Shown: positions 1-7,464 of the stretch, piece by piece
Position numbering within the stretch: position 1 is the first letter of the stretch
How the letters are laid out: each line of letters starts with the position of its first letter
Assembly (NCBI GenBank): GCA_008933045.1
Contig: WBXJ01000099.1
Coordinates: forward strand, 1-10,137
Direction of reading: 5' to 3'
Length of the DNA stretch: 10,137 bases
From: Verrucomicrobiota bacterium
GTDB lineage: Bacteria; Verrucomicrobiota; Verrucomicrobiia; Limisphaerales; SXQI01
Translations under genes and position numbers: made by a program
Notes under the pieces: model-generated
What the model was told of the DNA's origin: nothing
Seen by the model: the letters and a program-made list of their open reading frames with translations, nothing else
The model's database searches: none

Positions 1-1
1 T

Positions 2-1672
2 CCGTTTATCAAGAACCAGTTCCATGTTGGGCAGAAGCTCTTAATTCACGGGCGTCCCTGCGCACAAAATCCGCTGACTATGGATCATCCGGAGGTAGAG
101 ACTATTCAGGATGGCGAGGAAAAGAGCATCCACCAATGCCGGATTGTGCCGGTTTATCCTCTCACCGAAGGATTGAGTCAGCGAGTCTTGCGCGGATTGA
201 TCTGGAATGCGTTGGAAGGGGTGTCGGAGCAAATCAAGCCCTCCTACCCGAATCTGCCCAACCTGGGTTTGCCGCTGCGTCACGCCGCCATCAGGGGACT
301 CCATTTTCCAAACACTCTCGAGGAGGCCGAAGCTGGTCGCCAACGCCTGGCGTTCGATGAAATATTCGAACTCCAAATCACCTTACAAACGCGCCGAAGG
401 AACCTAGTGCAACGAGCGAAGCCCATTCCATGCCTCGGCGATAACCACCTCGTTAAACCTTTTCTTGGTGGACTTCCTTACAACCTGACGCCTGCACAAT
501 CTCGTGTCCTACGCGAACTCCGCTCCGACTTACGCGCACATGTTCCCATGAGGCGACTTTTGCAAGGAGACGTCGGATCAGGAAAAACAGTCGTGGCGGC
601 TGTCGCAGCATTGATGGTGTTGGAAAGTAATCGGAGCGTGCTATTGATGGCACCGACAGAAATTCTCGCGGCACAACATCATCGAACGTTTCAGCAGTGG
701 TTTTCAAAACTAGGGATTTCAGTTCACCTCCACACCCGAAGTCATAAAACCCTCGACGAACTCGAAGCACCTCAAACTGGAGCTTGCCTCGTCGTGGGAA
801 CACATGCCCTAGTGACCGATGCTTTTGTGCTTCCTGATGTCGGCCTCGTGGTCATTGATGAGCAACATAAATTTGGGGTGACGCAACGCGAACAGCTCGT
901 CAGGAAAGGAATCTATCCCCACCTCTTGATCATGACCGCCACTCCCATACCCAGAACTCTCGGGCTAACCCTTTATGGAGATTTGGATATTTCAATTTTG
1001 GATGAGATCCCACCTGGTCGCAAACCCATTAAAACATTCCTGCGCACCTCAGAGAAATTAGAAAAAGTCTGGGAATTTATTCTAGGAAAACTCCACGAAG
1101 GTCGCCAAGTATTTGTCGTCTGTCCACGAGTAGACGACTCCTCCGACGGAACACTTAAAGCAGTCACTAAAGAATGGAAAAATCACCAAAAAAGAGTAAA
1201 ACCGTTCGTCGTTGGATTACTTCACGGTCGCCTCAAGTCGGAAGAAAAAGACCTTGTGATGCAAGGTTTTCATGAAGGGAGAATTCATCTTCTGCTCTCG
1301 ACTCCGTTGGTCGAAGTCGGACTAGACGTTCCTAACGCCACGGTAATGTTGATTGAGAATGCAGAACAATTTGGACTCGCTCAGCTTCACCAATTACGAG
1401 GAAGGATCGGTCGTGGAGAGCACAAATCCTACTGCATTCTGATCACTGAAACGGATCAACCTGAATCTCTAGAACGGCTTCGAACCTTGGTCAATACGAC
1501 CGATGGTTTTAAAATTGCCGAGGCGGACTTAATGATGCGCGGCCCGGGACAGTTTCTGGGCCAACAACAAAGCGGCGCGCCTACATTCCGATTTGCCGAT
1601 CTCCAACGTGATTACCGCTTGATCCAACAAGCCAGATCACTGGCGATCACAATGTTGCAAGGCACCCCTTAA
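2..1672 (+). CDS. recG: ATP-dependent DNA helicase RecG, 5' end cut by window edge
   Basis: RecG is a superfamily 2 double-stranded DNA translocase that remodels stalled replication forks and Holliday junctions. The reading frame is open from base 2. The 26 codons before the first ATG (base 80) already read as the RecG wedge/OB-fold region, so that ATG is internal and the true start lies upstream. About 556 residues are visible against roughly 690 in typical RecG, so 110 to 140 N-terminal residues are missing. Helicase motifs appear in order: Walker A GDVGSGKT (566-589), the RecG-type DEQH box (857-868), TATPIPRTL, STPLVEVGLDVPNA, and motif VI QLRGRIGRG. The C-terminal RecG signature (EADLMMRGPGQFLGQQQSG) follows, and the gene ends in TAA. 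All catalytic motifs look intact. The lipoprotein gene starts 17 bases after the stop on the same strand, so the two may be co-transcribed. Confidence 0.97.
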   Translation, partial: PFIKNQFHVGQKLLIHGRPCAQNPLTMDHPEVETIQDGEEKSIHQCRIVPVYPLTEGLSQRVLRGLIWNALEGVSEQIKPSYPNLPNLGLPLRHAAIRGLHFPNTLEEAEAGRQRLAFDEIFELQITLQTRRRNLVQRAKPIPCLGDNHLVKPFLGGLPYNLTPAQSRVLRELRSDLRAHVPMRRLLQGDVGSGKTVVAAVAALMVLESNRSVLLMAPTEILAAQHHRTFQQWFSKLGISVHLHTRSHKTLDELEAPQTGACLVVGTHALVTDAFVLPDVGLVVIDEQHKFGVTQREQLVRKGIYPHLLIMTATPIPRTLGLTLYGDLDISILDEIPPGRKPIKTFLRTSEKLEKVWEFILGKLHEGRQVFVVCPRVDDSSDGTLKAVTKEWKNHQKRVKPFVVGLLHGRLKSEEKDLVMQGFHEGRIHLLLSTPLVEVGLDVPNATVMLIENAEQFGLAQLHQLRGRIGRGEHKSYCILITETDQPESLERLRTLVNTTDGFKIAEADLMMRGPGQFLGQQQSGAPTFRFADLQRDYRLIQQARSLAITMLQGTP

Positions 1673-1689
1673 CTAGGTATCGTGATTCC

Positions 1690-2046
1690 ATGAAAAACAT
1701 CTCCACTTACCTCGCTCTTGGACTTTTTGTTGCACTGATAGGTTGTGGCGAAAAGGACACAACCGCCAAGAAGGTTGATCTCGAGAACAATTCGTCAGGA
1801 AATCCCCTCACGGCTCCTGTCGATTATTTGGGTGCAGTCAGTAAAGCCAAAAAGACTGCCGTGAAAGTGCTCGATGTGGCGAGCCTTACACAAGCGATCC
1901 AAACATTTTACGCCAATGAAGATCGTTATCCGACGAGTTTAGCGGAATTAGTTTCGACTCATTATCTCCCGTCTATTCCTGCGCTGCCCACGGGAATGCG
2001 ATACAATTACAACCCAGCAAGTGGGGTGGTTAAGGTGCTCAAGTAG
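1690..2046 (+). CDS. Small lipoprotein with pseudopilin (GspG)-like C-terminal segment
   Basis: This is a 118-residue protein. Its N terminus is a lipoprotein signal: a short basic start, a hydrophobic stretch, then lipobox LIGC with the lipidated cysteine at residue 19. A polar linker (about 20-50) follows. The last 60 residues resemble the C-terminal part of type II secretion pseudopilins of the GspG kind: a helix, then NEDRYPTSLAELV, a YLPSIP segment, and a YNYNPASG strand. The prepilin-peptidase cleavage motif and long N-terminal pilin helix are absent, so it is probably not itself a pilin subunit but an envelope-anchored protein that borrowed this fold. No Shine-Dalgarno sequence is visible; ATG is chosen because it places the signal peptide correctly. 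It sits 17 bases after recG. Its specific function is unknown. Confidence 0.8.
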   Translation: MKNISTYLALGLFVALIGCGEKDTTAKKVDLENNSSGNPLTAPVDYLGAVSKAKKTAVKVLDVASLTQAIQTFYANEDRYPTSLAELVSTHYLPSIPALPTGMRYNYNPASGVVKVLK

Positions 2047-2052
2047 TCGAAC

Positions 2053-3231
2053 TCAGTCGGATCTTCGCATCCATTTTCTGATCTTTCCTCGCCAGCGATC
2101 CACGCAATTGGCTCCGTTAAAAGTAAGTTGATTGAGAGGAAATCCCCGCCATTCAAAATTCTTTGTAGAGATTGGTTCTCGGGCCAGAATTCCATTTAGA
2201 AAATCACGGAAGCGACTAAAATAGGCATCACCAACGTGATCAACCACCGATCTGATCGCCTTAGCTCGCCACTCTTGCCACTCGTGAGGAAGGCCCTTCG
2301 CCAGAGATTCAAACGCAGCAGCAGCTTGTGCCATGTTCCCCGGTTCGTAAAGGTTTTCAGGACGCACTGAAGCCACATATCGATCACCGCCGCAACCGAT
2401 GCCGGGGAATAGCGGCACGACCCCCACGGCAAGAGCTTCTAACATCGAAATGGGAGTGCCCTCGTAATCACTGCAAAAGTAAATACAGTCCCACGAAGCT
2501 AATCGCCTCCAATAATCGAGTCCGGAATGACGTCCATGGAACACAAACCGATCTCGATCCGGAAACTGTTCCTCCAACCAACCTCGCTCTGGACCATCAC
2601 CGAGAAATTCAAAGCGATATTGGATCCCTGTTTTATCAAGCTCCTTAATGAACTGAGGTAATCGATCCACACGTTTTTGTTCCACAATAAGACGGCTACA
2701 AAATCCGATGACCACAGGTTTCTTAGGCTGCGCCACCTCGCGGGTTGCGAGTTGTGGCAATCGGACGGCATAGGGCAGGTACAGGCGACGATCCTCGGGA
2801 AAGTTTGGAAGTGCGCGACGGCTAATCTCAAGAACCTCATCACTAGTGCCCGCGATCCCATCGAACAAATGACCGCTCCTGATCAAAAGCCGCTCCAAGC
2901 CGGGATGTTTTCCGTGAATGACTAAGACCCGACGTTGCGCCATATCCAGGGGTGCCAACCAAGGAACTCCCCATAACCCGTGGTAGACCGTGATTTCCGA
3001 TGGATGCTGTTTGACGACAGCTTTGACCCGACGTTGGGCCTCGGCATATTTCATTTCAGGGTCAAACCCGAGTGGATGGACACGGTCGGGCAGGGTGGTC
3101 GTCTTCTCATAGTAGACGACAAATCGACTGTCGAAACCGAACGCTGCATCCAATTCATAATGCAAATTAAGCATCGCCTCAACTCCCCCTAACGAGTGGA
3201 AATTAGGAAAACAATGCGTTTCTTTAATCAT
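2053..3231 (-). CDS. Glycosyltransferase family 4-type (GT-B fold)
   Basis: This 392-residue protein has the organisation of retaining GT-B glycosyltransferases, which move a sugar from a nucleotide-sugar donor to a lipid, glycan or other acceptor at the cytoplasmic face of the membrane. The N-terminal acceptor half carries a GGVE loop (residues 15-18). The C-terminal donor half holds the family hallmarks: R180 and K186 in SRLIVEQKR (donor phosphate contacts), FLGDGPE (209-215), and the EX7E motif formed by E257 and E265 within a DYEGTPISMLEAL segment. There is no signal peptide or membrane segment; the C terminus is basic (residues about 380-391). The donor and acceptor cannot be told from sequence. 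It lies 24 bases downstream of the DUF192 gene, so the two probably share a transcript. Its stop is 6 bases from that of the convergent lipoprotein gene. Confidence 0.88.
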   Translation of the reverse strand: MIKETHCFPNFHSLGGVEAMLNLHYELDAAFGFDSRFVVYYEKTTTLPDRVHPLGFDPEMKYAEAQRRVKAVVKQHPSEITVYHGLWGVPWLAPLDMAQRRVLVIHGKHPGLERLLIRSGHLFDGIAGTSDEVLEISRRALPNFPEDRRLYLPYAVRLPQLATREVAQPKKPVVIGFCSRLIVEQKRVDRLPQFIKELDKTGIQYRFEFLGDGPERGWLEEQFPDRDRFVFHGRHSGLDYWRRLASWDCIYFCSDYEGTPISMLEALAVGVVPLFPGIGCGGDRYVASVRPENLYEPGNMAQAAAAFESLAKGLPHEWQEWRAKAIRSVVDHVGDAYFSRFRDFLNGILAREPISTKNFEWRGFPLNQLTFNGANCVDRWRGKIRKWMRRSD

Positions 3232-3255
3232 GAGAGAAGCAGGTGATAATACTCC

Positions 3256-3789
3256 TTATCGGCTTTGAAAAGTGCTGCGAAACGTGCCACGTTCCGTGCG
3301 CACCGTTGTGCCAACCGTCACCTTATTGCGCTCGAACCAGCCTTGTTTCATTTCCAAAACATATTGGACGTTTTCAGTCAGCGCTGCGATGGGAGTATCA
3401 TCCATTGCCTTCATTTCACGGATCTCCAAAATAACACCATCTGGATCGATATAGGCACAAGTCAATGGAATCGAAACATTATGCATCCAGAACGAAGCAC
3501 GCATCGGTGAGCCAAAAACAAAGAGCATTCCTTCAGTCTCCAGAATCTGACTTCGAAACATCATCCCGGTGGCAATCTGATGACGGGTCATTGCAATCTC
3601 CGCGTTGATCTCCTGAACACCGAGCCAAAGCTTGAGTGTTTGCAGGCGAGGCTGTGCTTTAGTGGGCAGGTCGGCTTGAGTGTGACCGTTCGTCCGTGAG
3701 GCAGGGGCTGTGGGAGGTGAACTTTGATTACAGCCCGCAAGGCCAAAAACAAAGGTCAAAACCAGGCTAGGAATCAATCGAGCGAGCAT
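3256..3789 (-). CDS. DUF192 family lipoprotein
   Basis: This is a 177-residue protein with a lipoprotein signal peptide ending in lipobox LAGC (cysteine 20), then a Ser/Pro/Thr-rich linker (about 21-50). The remainder is a full DUF192 domain (about 52-170). Conserved family elements are visible: TGMMFRS (74-80), EGMLFVF (86-92), FWMHN..IPL (100-109), YIDPDG (113-118), YVLEM..GWF (143-152) and a final V.VG. DUF192 proteins are small secreted or lipid-anchored beta proteins, common in bacteria and archaea, with no firmly assigned biochemical role. ATG is used as the start, with no Shine-Dalgarno sequence. The gene heads a likely two-gene unit with the downstream glycosyltransferase and is transcribed divergently from the cytochrome/SUMF1 gene. 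Confidence 0.93.
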   Translation of the reverse strand: MLARLIPSLVLTFVFGLAGCNQSSPPTAPASRTNGHTQADLPTKAQPRLQTLKLWLGVQEINAEIAMTRHQIATGMMFRSQILETEGMLFVFGSPMRASFWMHNVSIPLTCAYIDPDGVILEIREMKAMDDTPIAALTENVQYVLEMKQGWFERNKVTVGTTVRTERGTFRSTFQSR

Positions 3790-3921
3790 TAATAAATGAT
3801 GCCGACAATCGAACTCTCAAGCAAAGCGAAAAACTGAATGAAAAATCGCAGAAGACACGAGAATTCCAATCGTTGACTTTGACGAATAGGAACAGCACAT
3901 TTTGGCGTCAAACTAACATTG
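3790..3921. promoter_or_regulatory. Divergent promoter region, weak sigma70-like candidates
   Basis: This 132-base AT-rich spacer separates two divergent genes, so it should hold promoters in both directions. On the plus strand, TTGACT (3873-3878) is followed after 17 bases by CACATT (3896-3901), a poor -10 box. On the minus strand, TTGACG (complement of 3906-3911) is followed after 17 bases by TATTCG (complement of 3883-3888). The two candidates overlap, which would make the divergent transcripts compete. Both -10 boxes match consensus at only three positions, so the exact placement is tentative. No operator palindrome stands out. Confidence 0.3.
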
Positions 3922-5316
3922 ATGAAACACGTTTATTTGAGTTTTGCTCTTGCTGCATCCTTTTCAGGGTATGCAAACGCGCAGGTTCGTTTTATGGAGG
4001 ATGTCAAACCGATCCTCGAGTTTAATTGCGTCGCCTGTCACCAAGATGGGAATGCTAAAGGGAAACTTCGCCTCGATAACAAAGAGTCTGCGTTTAAAGG
4101 AGGCGACAGTGGAAAAGCCATCGTAGTTGGCAAGAGTGCGGAGAGTAAACTTTACACGCTCACCATTTTAGCTGCCGACGATGATGACTTGATGCCTCCA
4201 CAGAAAAAAGGCGGTCCGCTGCCAAAAACACAGACCGAAATCCTAAAGAACTGGATCGATAGCGGCGCTGTTTGGCCTGATGGCATTAGCTTAACGCCTA
4301 AAAAAATTGTCACTGCTTCGATCGACGAGGCTGGGACGGTTAAAGAAATTCACCAAAAAATCGTTGCCGGAACTCGGGAGAAGGAGGCGAGTGAAATGAA
4401 AGCCTACCACGAGAAAATCGCGGGTACCGAGGCAGCTTTTGATTTAGTCCCGATCCCAGCAGGAGAGTTTATTTTGGGTAGCGCAGCGGATGAAAAAGGC
4501 CGACAAGCCGATGAAGGCCCTCAAGCTAAAATAAAGATTTCTCCCTTTTGGATGGGTAAATGCGAAGTCACATGGAACGAATACGAACTGTTTCAGTTTC
4601 CAGACGAGGAAAAGAAACGACGTGCTGCTTTGAATTCTCCCAATGGCGACCATTACCTTGCCGACGCCACTGCGCGTCCCACCTCTCCTTATGTAGAGAT
4701 GAGTTTCGGAATGGGAAAAGCTGGTTATCCCGCCATCAGCATGACCCAGCATGCCGCAAATCAATACTGCAAATGGCTCAGTGCCAAAACGGGTCACTTC
4801 TATCGGTTACCAACCGAAGCTGAGTGGGAATACGCGTGTCGGGCGGGAACTACTACCGCGTACTCCTTCGGTAACGACACCTCTGCTTTGGGTGATCACG
4901 CGTGGTTTTCAGATAATAGCGAAGGTAAATATCAGAAAGTGGGGTTGAAGAAACCTAACCCTTGGGGGCTTTACGATATGCACGGCAACGTCACAGAATG
5001 GACACTCGATCAGTATGACGCGGAATCGTATCAACGACTTTTTAGTGCCGGTGCGGTTGACCCTTGGAATAAAGCCACCAAATCCTATCCACATAGTGCT
5101 CGGGGCGGATCGTGGGATGATCAAGCCGAAAGCTTACGCAGTGCCACTCGACGTGGTTCGAACAAACTCTGGAAAGTCCAAGACCCTCAGTTGCCAAAAA
5201 GTATTTGGTATCTGACTGACGCGCAGTTTCTTGGTTTCCGTGTTGTGCGTCCGTTAAAGGTTCCAGCTCCTGAAGAAATTGCTAAGTATTGGACAAGCGG
5301 TGTGGAACGAGACTAA
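3922..5316 (+). CDS. Exported cytochrome c (PSCyt1-type) fused to SUMF1/FGE-like domain
   Basis: This is a 464-residue two-domain protein. A Sec signal peptide (1-20, ending ANA before Q) directs export. The next roughly 100 residues form a planctomycete-type cytochrome c domain with one haem c site, CVACH (C36, C39, H40), and a probable distal haem ligand M91 in an LMPP motif. A charged, probably helical linker (about 122-170) leads to a formylglycine-generating-enzyme-like (SUMF1) domain (about 174-455). Its signatures are IPAGEFILGS, RLPTEAEWEYACRAG, NPWGLYDMHGNVTEW, ARGGSWDD and LGFRVVRP. The two cysteines that make formylglycine in true FGE align by eye to D400 and L405, so FGE catalysis is unlikely. 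The start chosen is ATG 3922; a TTG immediately upstream is also in frame. It is followed 87 bases later by a Tat-exported oxidoreductase. A role in extracytoplasmic electron transfer or glycan binding is inference. Confidence 0.9.
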   Translation: MKHVYLSFALAASFSGYANAQVRFMEDVKPILEFNCVACHQDGNAKGKLRLDNKESAFKGGDSGKAIVVGKSAESKLYTLTILAADDDDLMPPQKKGGPLPKTQTEILKNWIDSGAVWPDGISLTPKKIVTASIDEAGTVKEIHQKIVAGTREKEASEMKAYHEKIAGTEAAFDLVPIPAGEFILGSAADEKGRQADEGPQAKIKISPFWMGKCEVTWNEYELFQFPDEEKKRRAALNSPNGDHYLADATARPTSPYVEMSFGMGKAGYPAISMTQHAANQYCKWLSAKTGHFYRLPTEAEWEYACRAGTTTAYSFGNDTSALGDHAWFSDNSEGKYQKVGLKKPNPWGLYDMHGNVTEWTLDQYDAESYQRLFSAGAVDPWNKATKSYPHSARGGSWDDQAESLRSATRRGSNKLWKVQDPQLPKSIWYLTDAQFLGFRVVRPLKVPAPEEIAKYWTSGVERD

Positions 5317-5403
5317 TCTTTTTGAATCCAACGAAGGAAAATCTGGACAAGCAAAGCCAGCCGATCGAAGGAGTCGAATCACTGTATTTAACCTGTTGAA
5401 ACC
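5317..5403 (+). other. Spacer between cytochrome/SUMF1-like gene and oxidoreductase gene
   Basis: This 87-base gap lies between two co-directional genes. There is a short T run just after the upstream stop (around 5320) but no hairpin before it, so I see no intrinsic terminator here and transcription could continue into the oxidoreductase gene. An AAGGAG (5368-5373) sits about 30 bases before the ATG with no usable start codon at the right distance. No clear promoter was found. Confidence 0.4.
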
Positions 5404-6723
5404 ATGAGTGAACGGATAATCAAACCTAACTCAGGCGGCTTTTCCCGCCGAGATTTTCTCCAAACAAGTTCCGTCGCTGCCGGCGGAGCACTAGTGGGTG
5501 CCCTGTCAATCGACCGGAGTGCGTATGCGGCTGGAACCGATAAAATCAAGATCGCCTTGGTCGGATGCGGCGGGCGTGGTTCCGGCGCGGCTTCGCAAGC
5601 ATTGGAAACCTACAATCAGGGTGCCATTGAGTTGGTGGCCATGGCTGACGCTTTCAAGGATCGCCTTGAGAGCAGCTTGGAGAATCTAAAAAAACAAGCA
5701 CCTGATCGAGTGAACGTTCCCAAAGAACGTCGTTTCTTCGGGTTTGATGCCTATAAGAAGGCGATCGCCGAAGCAGATGTGGTCATCCTCGCGACTCCTC
5801 CTGGATTTAGATCATACCAATTCGAGGAGGCCGTGAACAAAGGCAAACATGTGTTCATGGAAAAACCCGTTGCCACCGATGCCGCCGGCGTACGTCGCGT
5901 TCTTGCTGCTGCTCAGGTCGCCAAACAGAAAAATCTAAAAGTCGGCGTCGGCCTCCAACGTCATCATCACTCGGGCTACATCGAAACTCTCAAACGGCTG
6001 CATGATGGTGAGATCGGAGATATCGTCGCCATGCACTGCTATTGGAACGATGGTGGCGTCTGGGTGAAACCACGGCAACCTGGCCAAACAGAAATGGAAT
6101 ACCAGATGCGCAATTGGTATTATTTCAATTGGCTCTGCGGAGATCATATCAATGAGCAACACATCCATAACTTGGATGTCATCAACTGGGTCAAGAATGG
6201 CTACCCTGTGCGCGCTCACGGTATGGGCGGCCGACAAGTCCGCACCGCGATCGAGTATGGCGAAATCTTCGACCATCACGCGGTGGTCTATGAATATGCA
6301 GACAAGTCCCTTTGCTTCAGCCAATGCCGCCACATTAGAGGTGCATTGAGCAGCGTTTCGGAACATGTCATCGGCACAAAAGGAAAAGCCGATGTCAGTC
6401 GCAACGAGATCAAAGGTGCTTCCACTTGGCGTTTCAAAGGTGAAATGAAGGATCCTTACCAGAAGGAACACGACGACTTTTTCAACGCAATCCGCAACGA
6501 TCTCCCTTACAACGAGGCTGAAAACGGCGCAAAAAGCACGATGACCGCCATCCTAGGACGCATGGCAACTTACTCAGGCCAATCCATTGAATGGGATCAA
6601 GCAATCAATTCAAAAATTGACATCATGCCAGATAGCTTTAATTGGGATGCCAAACCCAAATCACTCCCCGACGCCAACGGAGCTTACAAAATCGCGATTC
6701 CGGGTACCACAATCACCGTTTAA
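5404..6723 (+). CDS. Tat-exported Gfo/Idh/MocA family oxidoreductase
   Basis: This 439-residue protein begins with a twin-arginine signal: SRRDFL at residues 14-19, a hydrophobic Ala/Gly-rich stretch, and a likely AYA cleavage site near residue 42. It therefore probably crosses the membrane folded, with cofactor bound. An N-terminal Rossmann domain follows with GCGGRGS (54-60) for NAD(P) binding and the family's EKP motif (E153, K154, P155), whose lysine is usually catalytic. The C-terminal alpha/beta substrate domain contains DHINEQHIHNLD (247-258), equivalent to the family's D...H..D active-site segment. Members oxidise or reduce sugars, inositols and related polyols; the substrate here is unknown. 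ATG 5404 is the only sensible start, because an in-frame TAA lies at 5389-5391. The AAGGAG at 5368-5373 is too far upstream to act as its ribosome binding site. The preceding gene encodes an exported cytochrome, and a strong terminator follows the stop. Confidence 0.94.
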   Translation: MSERIIKPNSGGFSRRDFLQTSSVAAGGALVGALSIDRSAYAAGTDKIKIALVGCGGRGSGAASQALETYNQGAIELVAMADAFKDRLESSLENLKKQAPDRVNVPKERRFFGFDAYKKAIAEADVVILATPPGFRSYQFEEAVNKGKHVFMEKPVATDAAGVRRVLAAAQVAKQKNLKVGVGLQRHHHSGYIETLKRLHDGEIGDIVAMHCYWNDGGVWVKPRQPGQTEMEYQMRNWYYFNWLCGDHINEQHIHNLDVINWVKNGYPVRAHGMGGRQVRTAIEYGEIFDHHAVVYEYADKSLCFSQCRHIRGALSSVSEHVIGTKGKADVSRNEIKGASTWRFKGEMKDPYQKEHDDFFNAIRNDLPYNEAENGAKSTMTAILGRMATYSGQSIEWDQAINSKIDIMPDSFNWDAKPKSLPDANGAYKIAIPGTTITV

Positions 6724-6750
6724 ACGCGAATATTCATCAGTTTCTAATAC

Positions 6751-6785
6751 AGCGACCCAGCCTCAACGCTGGGTCGCTTTTTCTT
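6751..6785 (+). terminator. Rho-independent terminator
   Basis: A perfect 11-base-pair GC-rich stem (6751-6761 paired with 6768-6778) encloses a 6-base loop and is followed directly by a T-rich tract (6778-6785). It begins 27 bases after the oxidoreductase stop codon. On the opposite strand the hairpin is not followed by a T run, so it should terminate only plus-strand transcription. The stop codon of the convergent AsmA-like gene (6763-6765) lies in the loop. Confidence 0.93.
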
Positions 6786-7464
6786 GAAACAGGTTGGAAT
6801 TAGTCCCTCGAACTTCTAGAGCGCGTGGAGGAGACAGCAAAATTGTTAGTCCGTGTCGAAGCATCACTTTCAGTAACAAAAACATGATGTCTTGTTCAGT
6901 TCGGATGTTTTGCACCGTTTCATTTTTGATGTTGAGCTTCAGTTCTTGATTTCGTCGTGGATCTTTCAGGCTGACAAAACGCAACGTGCCTAAACTATAA
7001 TTGAGCGTGTCGATCCCCCTAAATTTTTTACTCGAATCAACTTTGTTAGTGGCACCCTGAGCTTGAGAAACGCTGCCCAATTGGTTGATTAACACCGACA
7101 GGTTAGTTTGACCCTTGTTATCCTCGATCAGGTTCATTTCCCGCAGGTGTAATCTCAAAAGCTTAATATGCAGCTCCTGATTTCGTAAGGCATCCCAATC
7201 ATATTCGATGTGAAGTTCGGGGATATCTAATAGCGGAGATCCGCCTAATTCGGCAGTGTTGTAGAGCACAAAATTTTCGATCTGAACCACCGGACGATCA
7301 ATCGCCACTTCGAGTCGTCCAATTTTAACCTCCATGCCCGTCGCCTGCCGAACTCGATTCTCGACGAGTGCTTTCAGGAGAGAGTCCTTGAGTAGGAACA
7401 GAGCGACTAGCAGCACGACGCCGAGTATCAGCAATCGGAAGATCCAGCGTGCAATGAACTTCAT
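6763..7464 (-). CDS. AsmA-like membrane-anchored protein
   Basis: This is a 233-residue protein with one N-terminal transmembrane helix (about residues 7-26) after a short basic stretch, so most of the chain lies outside the cytoplasm. The part after the helix resembles the N-terminal module of AsmA/YhjG/TamB-related proteins: a helix ending in ATGMEVKIGRLEV (41-53), then alternating beta strands with LDIPELHIEY, LHIKLLRLHL and NLIEDNKGQTNL. Larger relatives form lipid-transport bridges between membranes. This one is far shorter and probably has only the anchor plus a small beta domain, so calling it a lipid carrier would go too far. No Shine-Dalgarno sequence is visible before ATG. It is a lone gene, divergent from trmB and convergent with the oxidoreductase, with its last codons inside the terminator hairpin. 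Confidence 0.75.
   Translation of the reverse strand: MKFIARWIFRLLILGVVLLVALFLLKDSLLKALVENRVRQATGMEVKIGRLEVAIDRPVVQIENFVLYNTAELGGSPLLDIPELHIEYDWDALRNQELHIKLLRLHLREMNLIEDNKGQTNLSVLINQLGSVSQAQGATNKVDSSKKFRGIDTLNYSLGTLRFVSLKDPRRNQELKLNIKNETVQNIRTEQDIMFLLLKVMLRHGLTILLSPPRALEVRGTNSNLFQEKATQR

Noticed and set aside
80..82. ATG as the start of recG
   Set aside because: The upstream codons to the window edge are in frame and read as RecG, so this is an internal methionine.
2930..3040. Repeated ACCCGACGTTG string inside the glycosyltransferase gene
   Set aside because: Only two copies exist, both encoding similar AQRRV segments in frame; this looks like coincidental codon choice, not a repeat element.
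3922..5316. Annotation as active sulfatase-maturating formylglycine-generating enzyme
   Set aside because: The catalytic cysteine pair is absent from the expected GGS-following segment and no sulfatase gene lies in the window.
5935..6471. 178-codon open frame on the minus strand opposite the oxidoreductase gene
   Set aside because: It is antisense to well-conserved Gfo/Idh/MocA sequence, with no family motif, promoter or terminator of its own.
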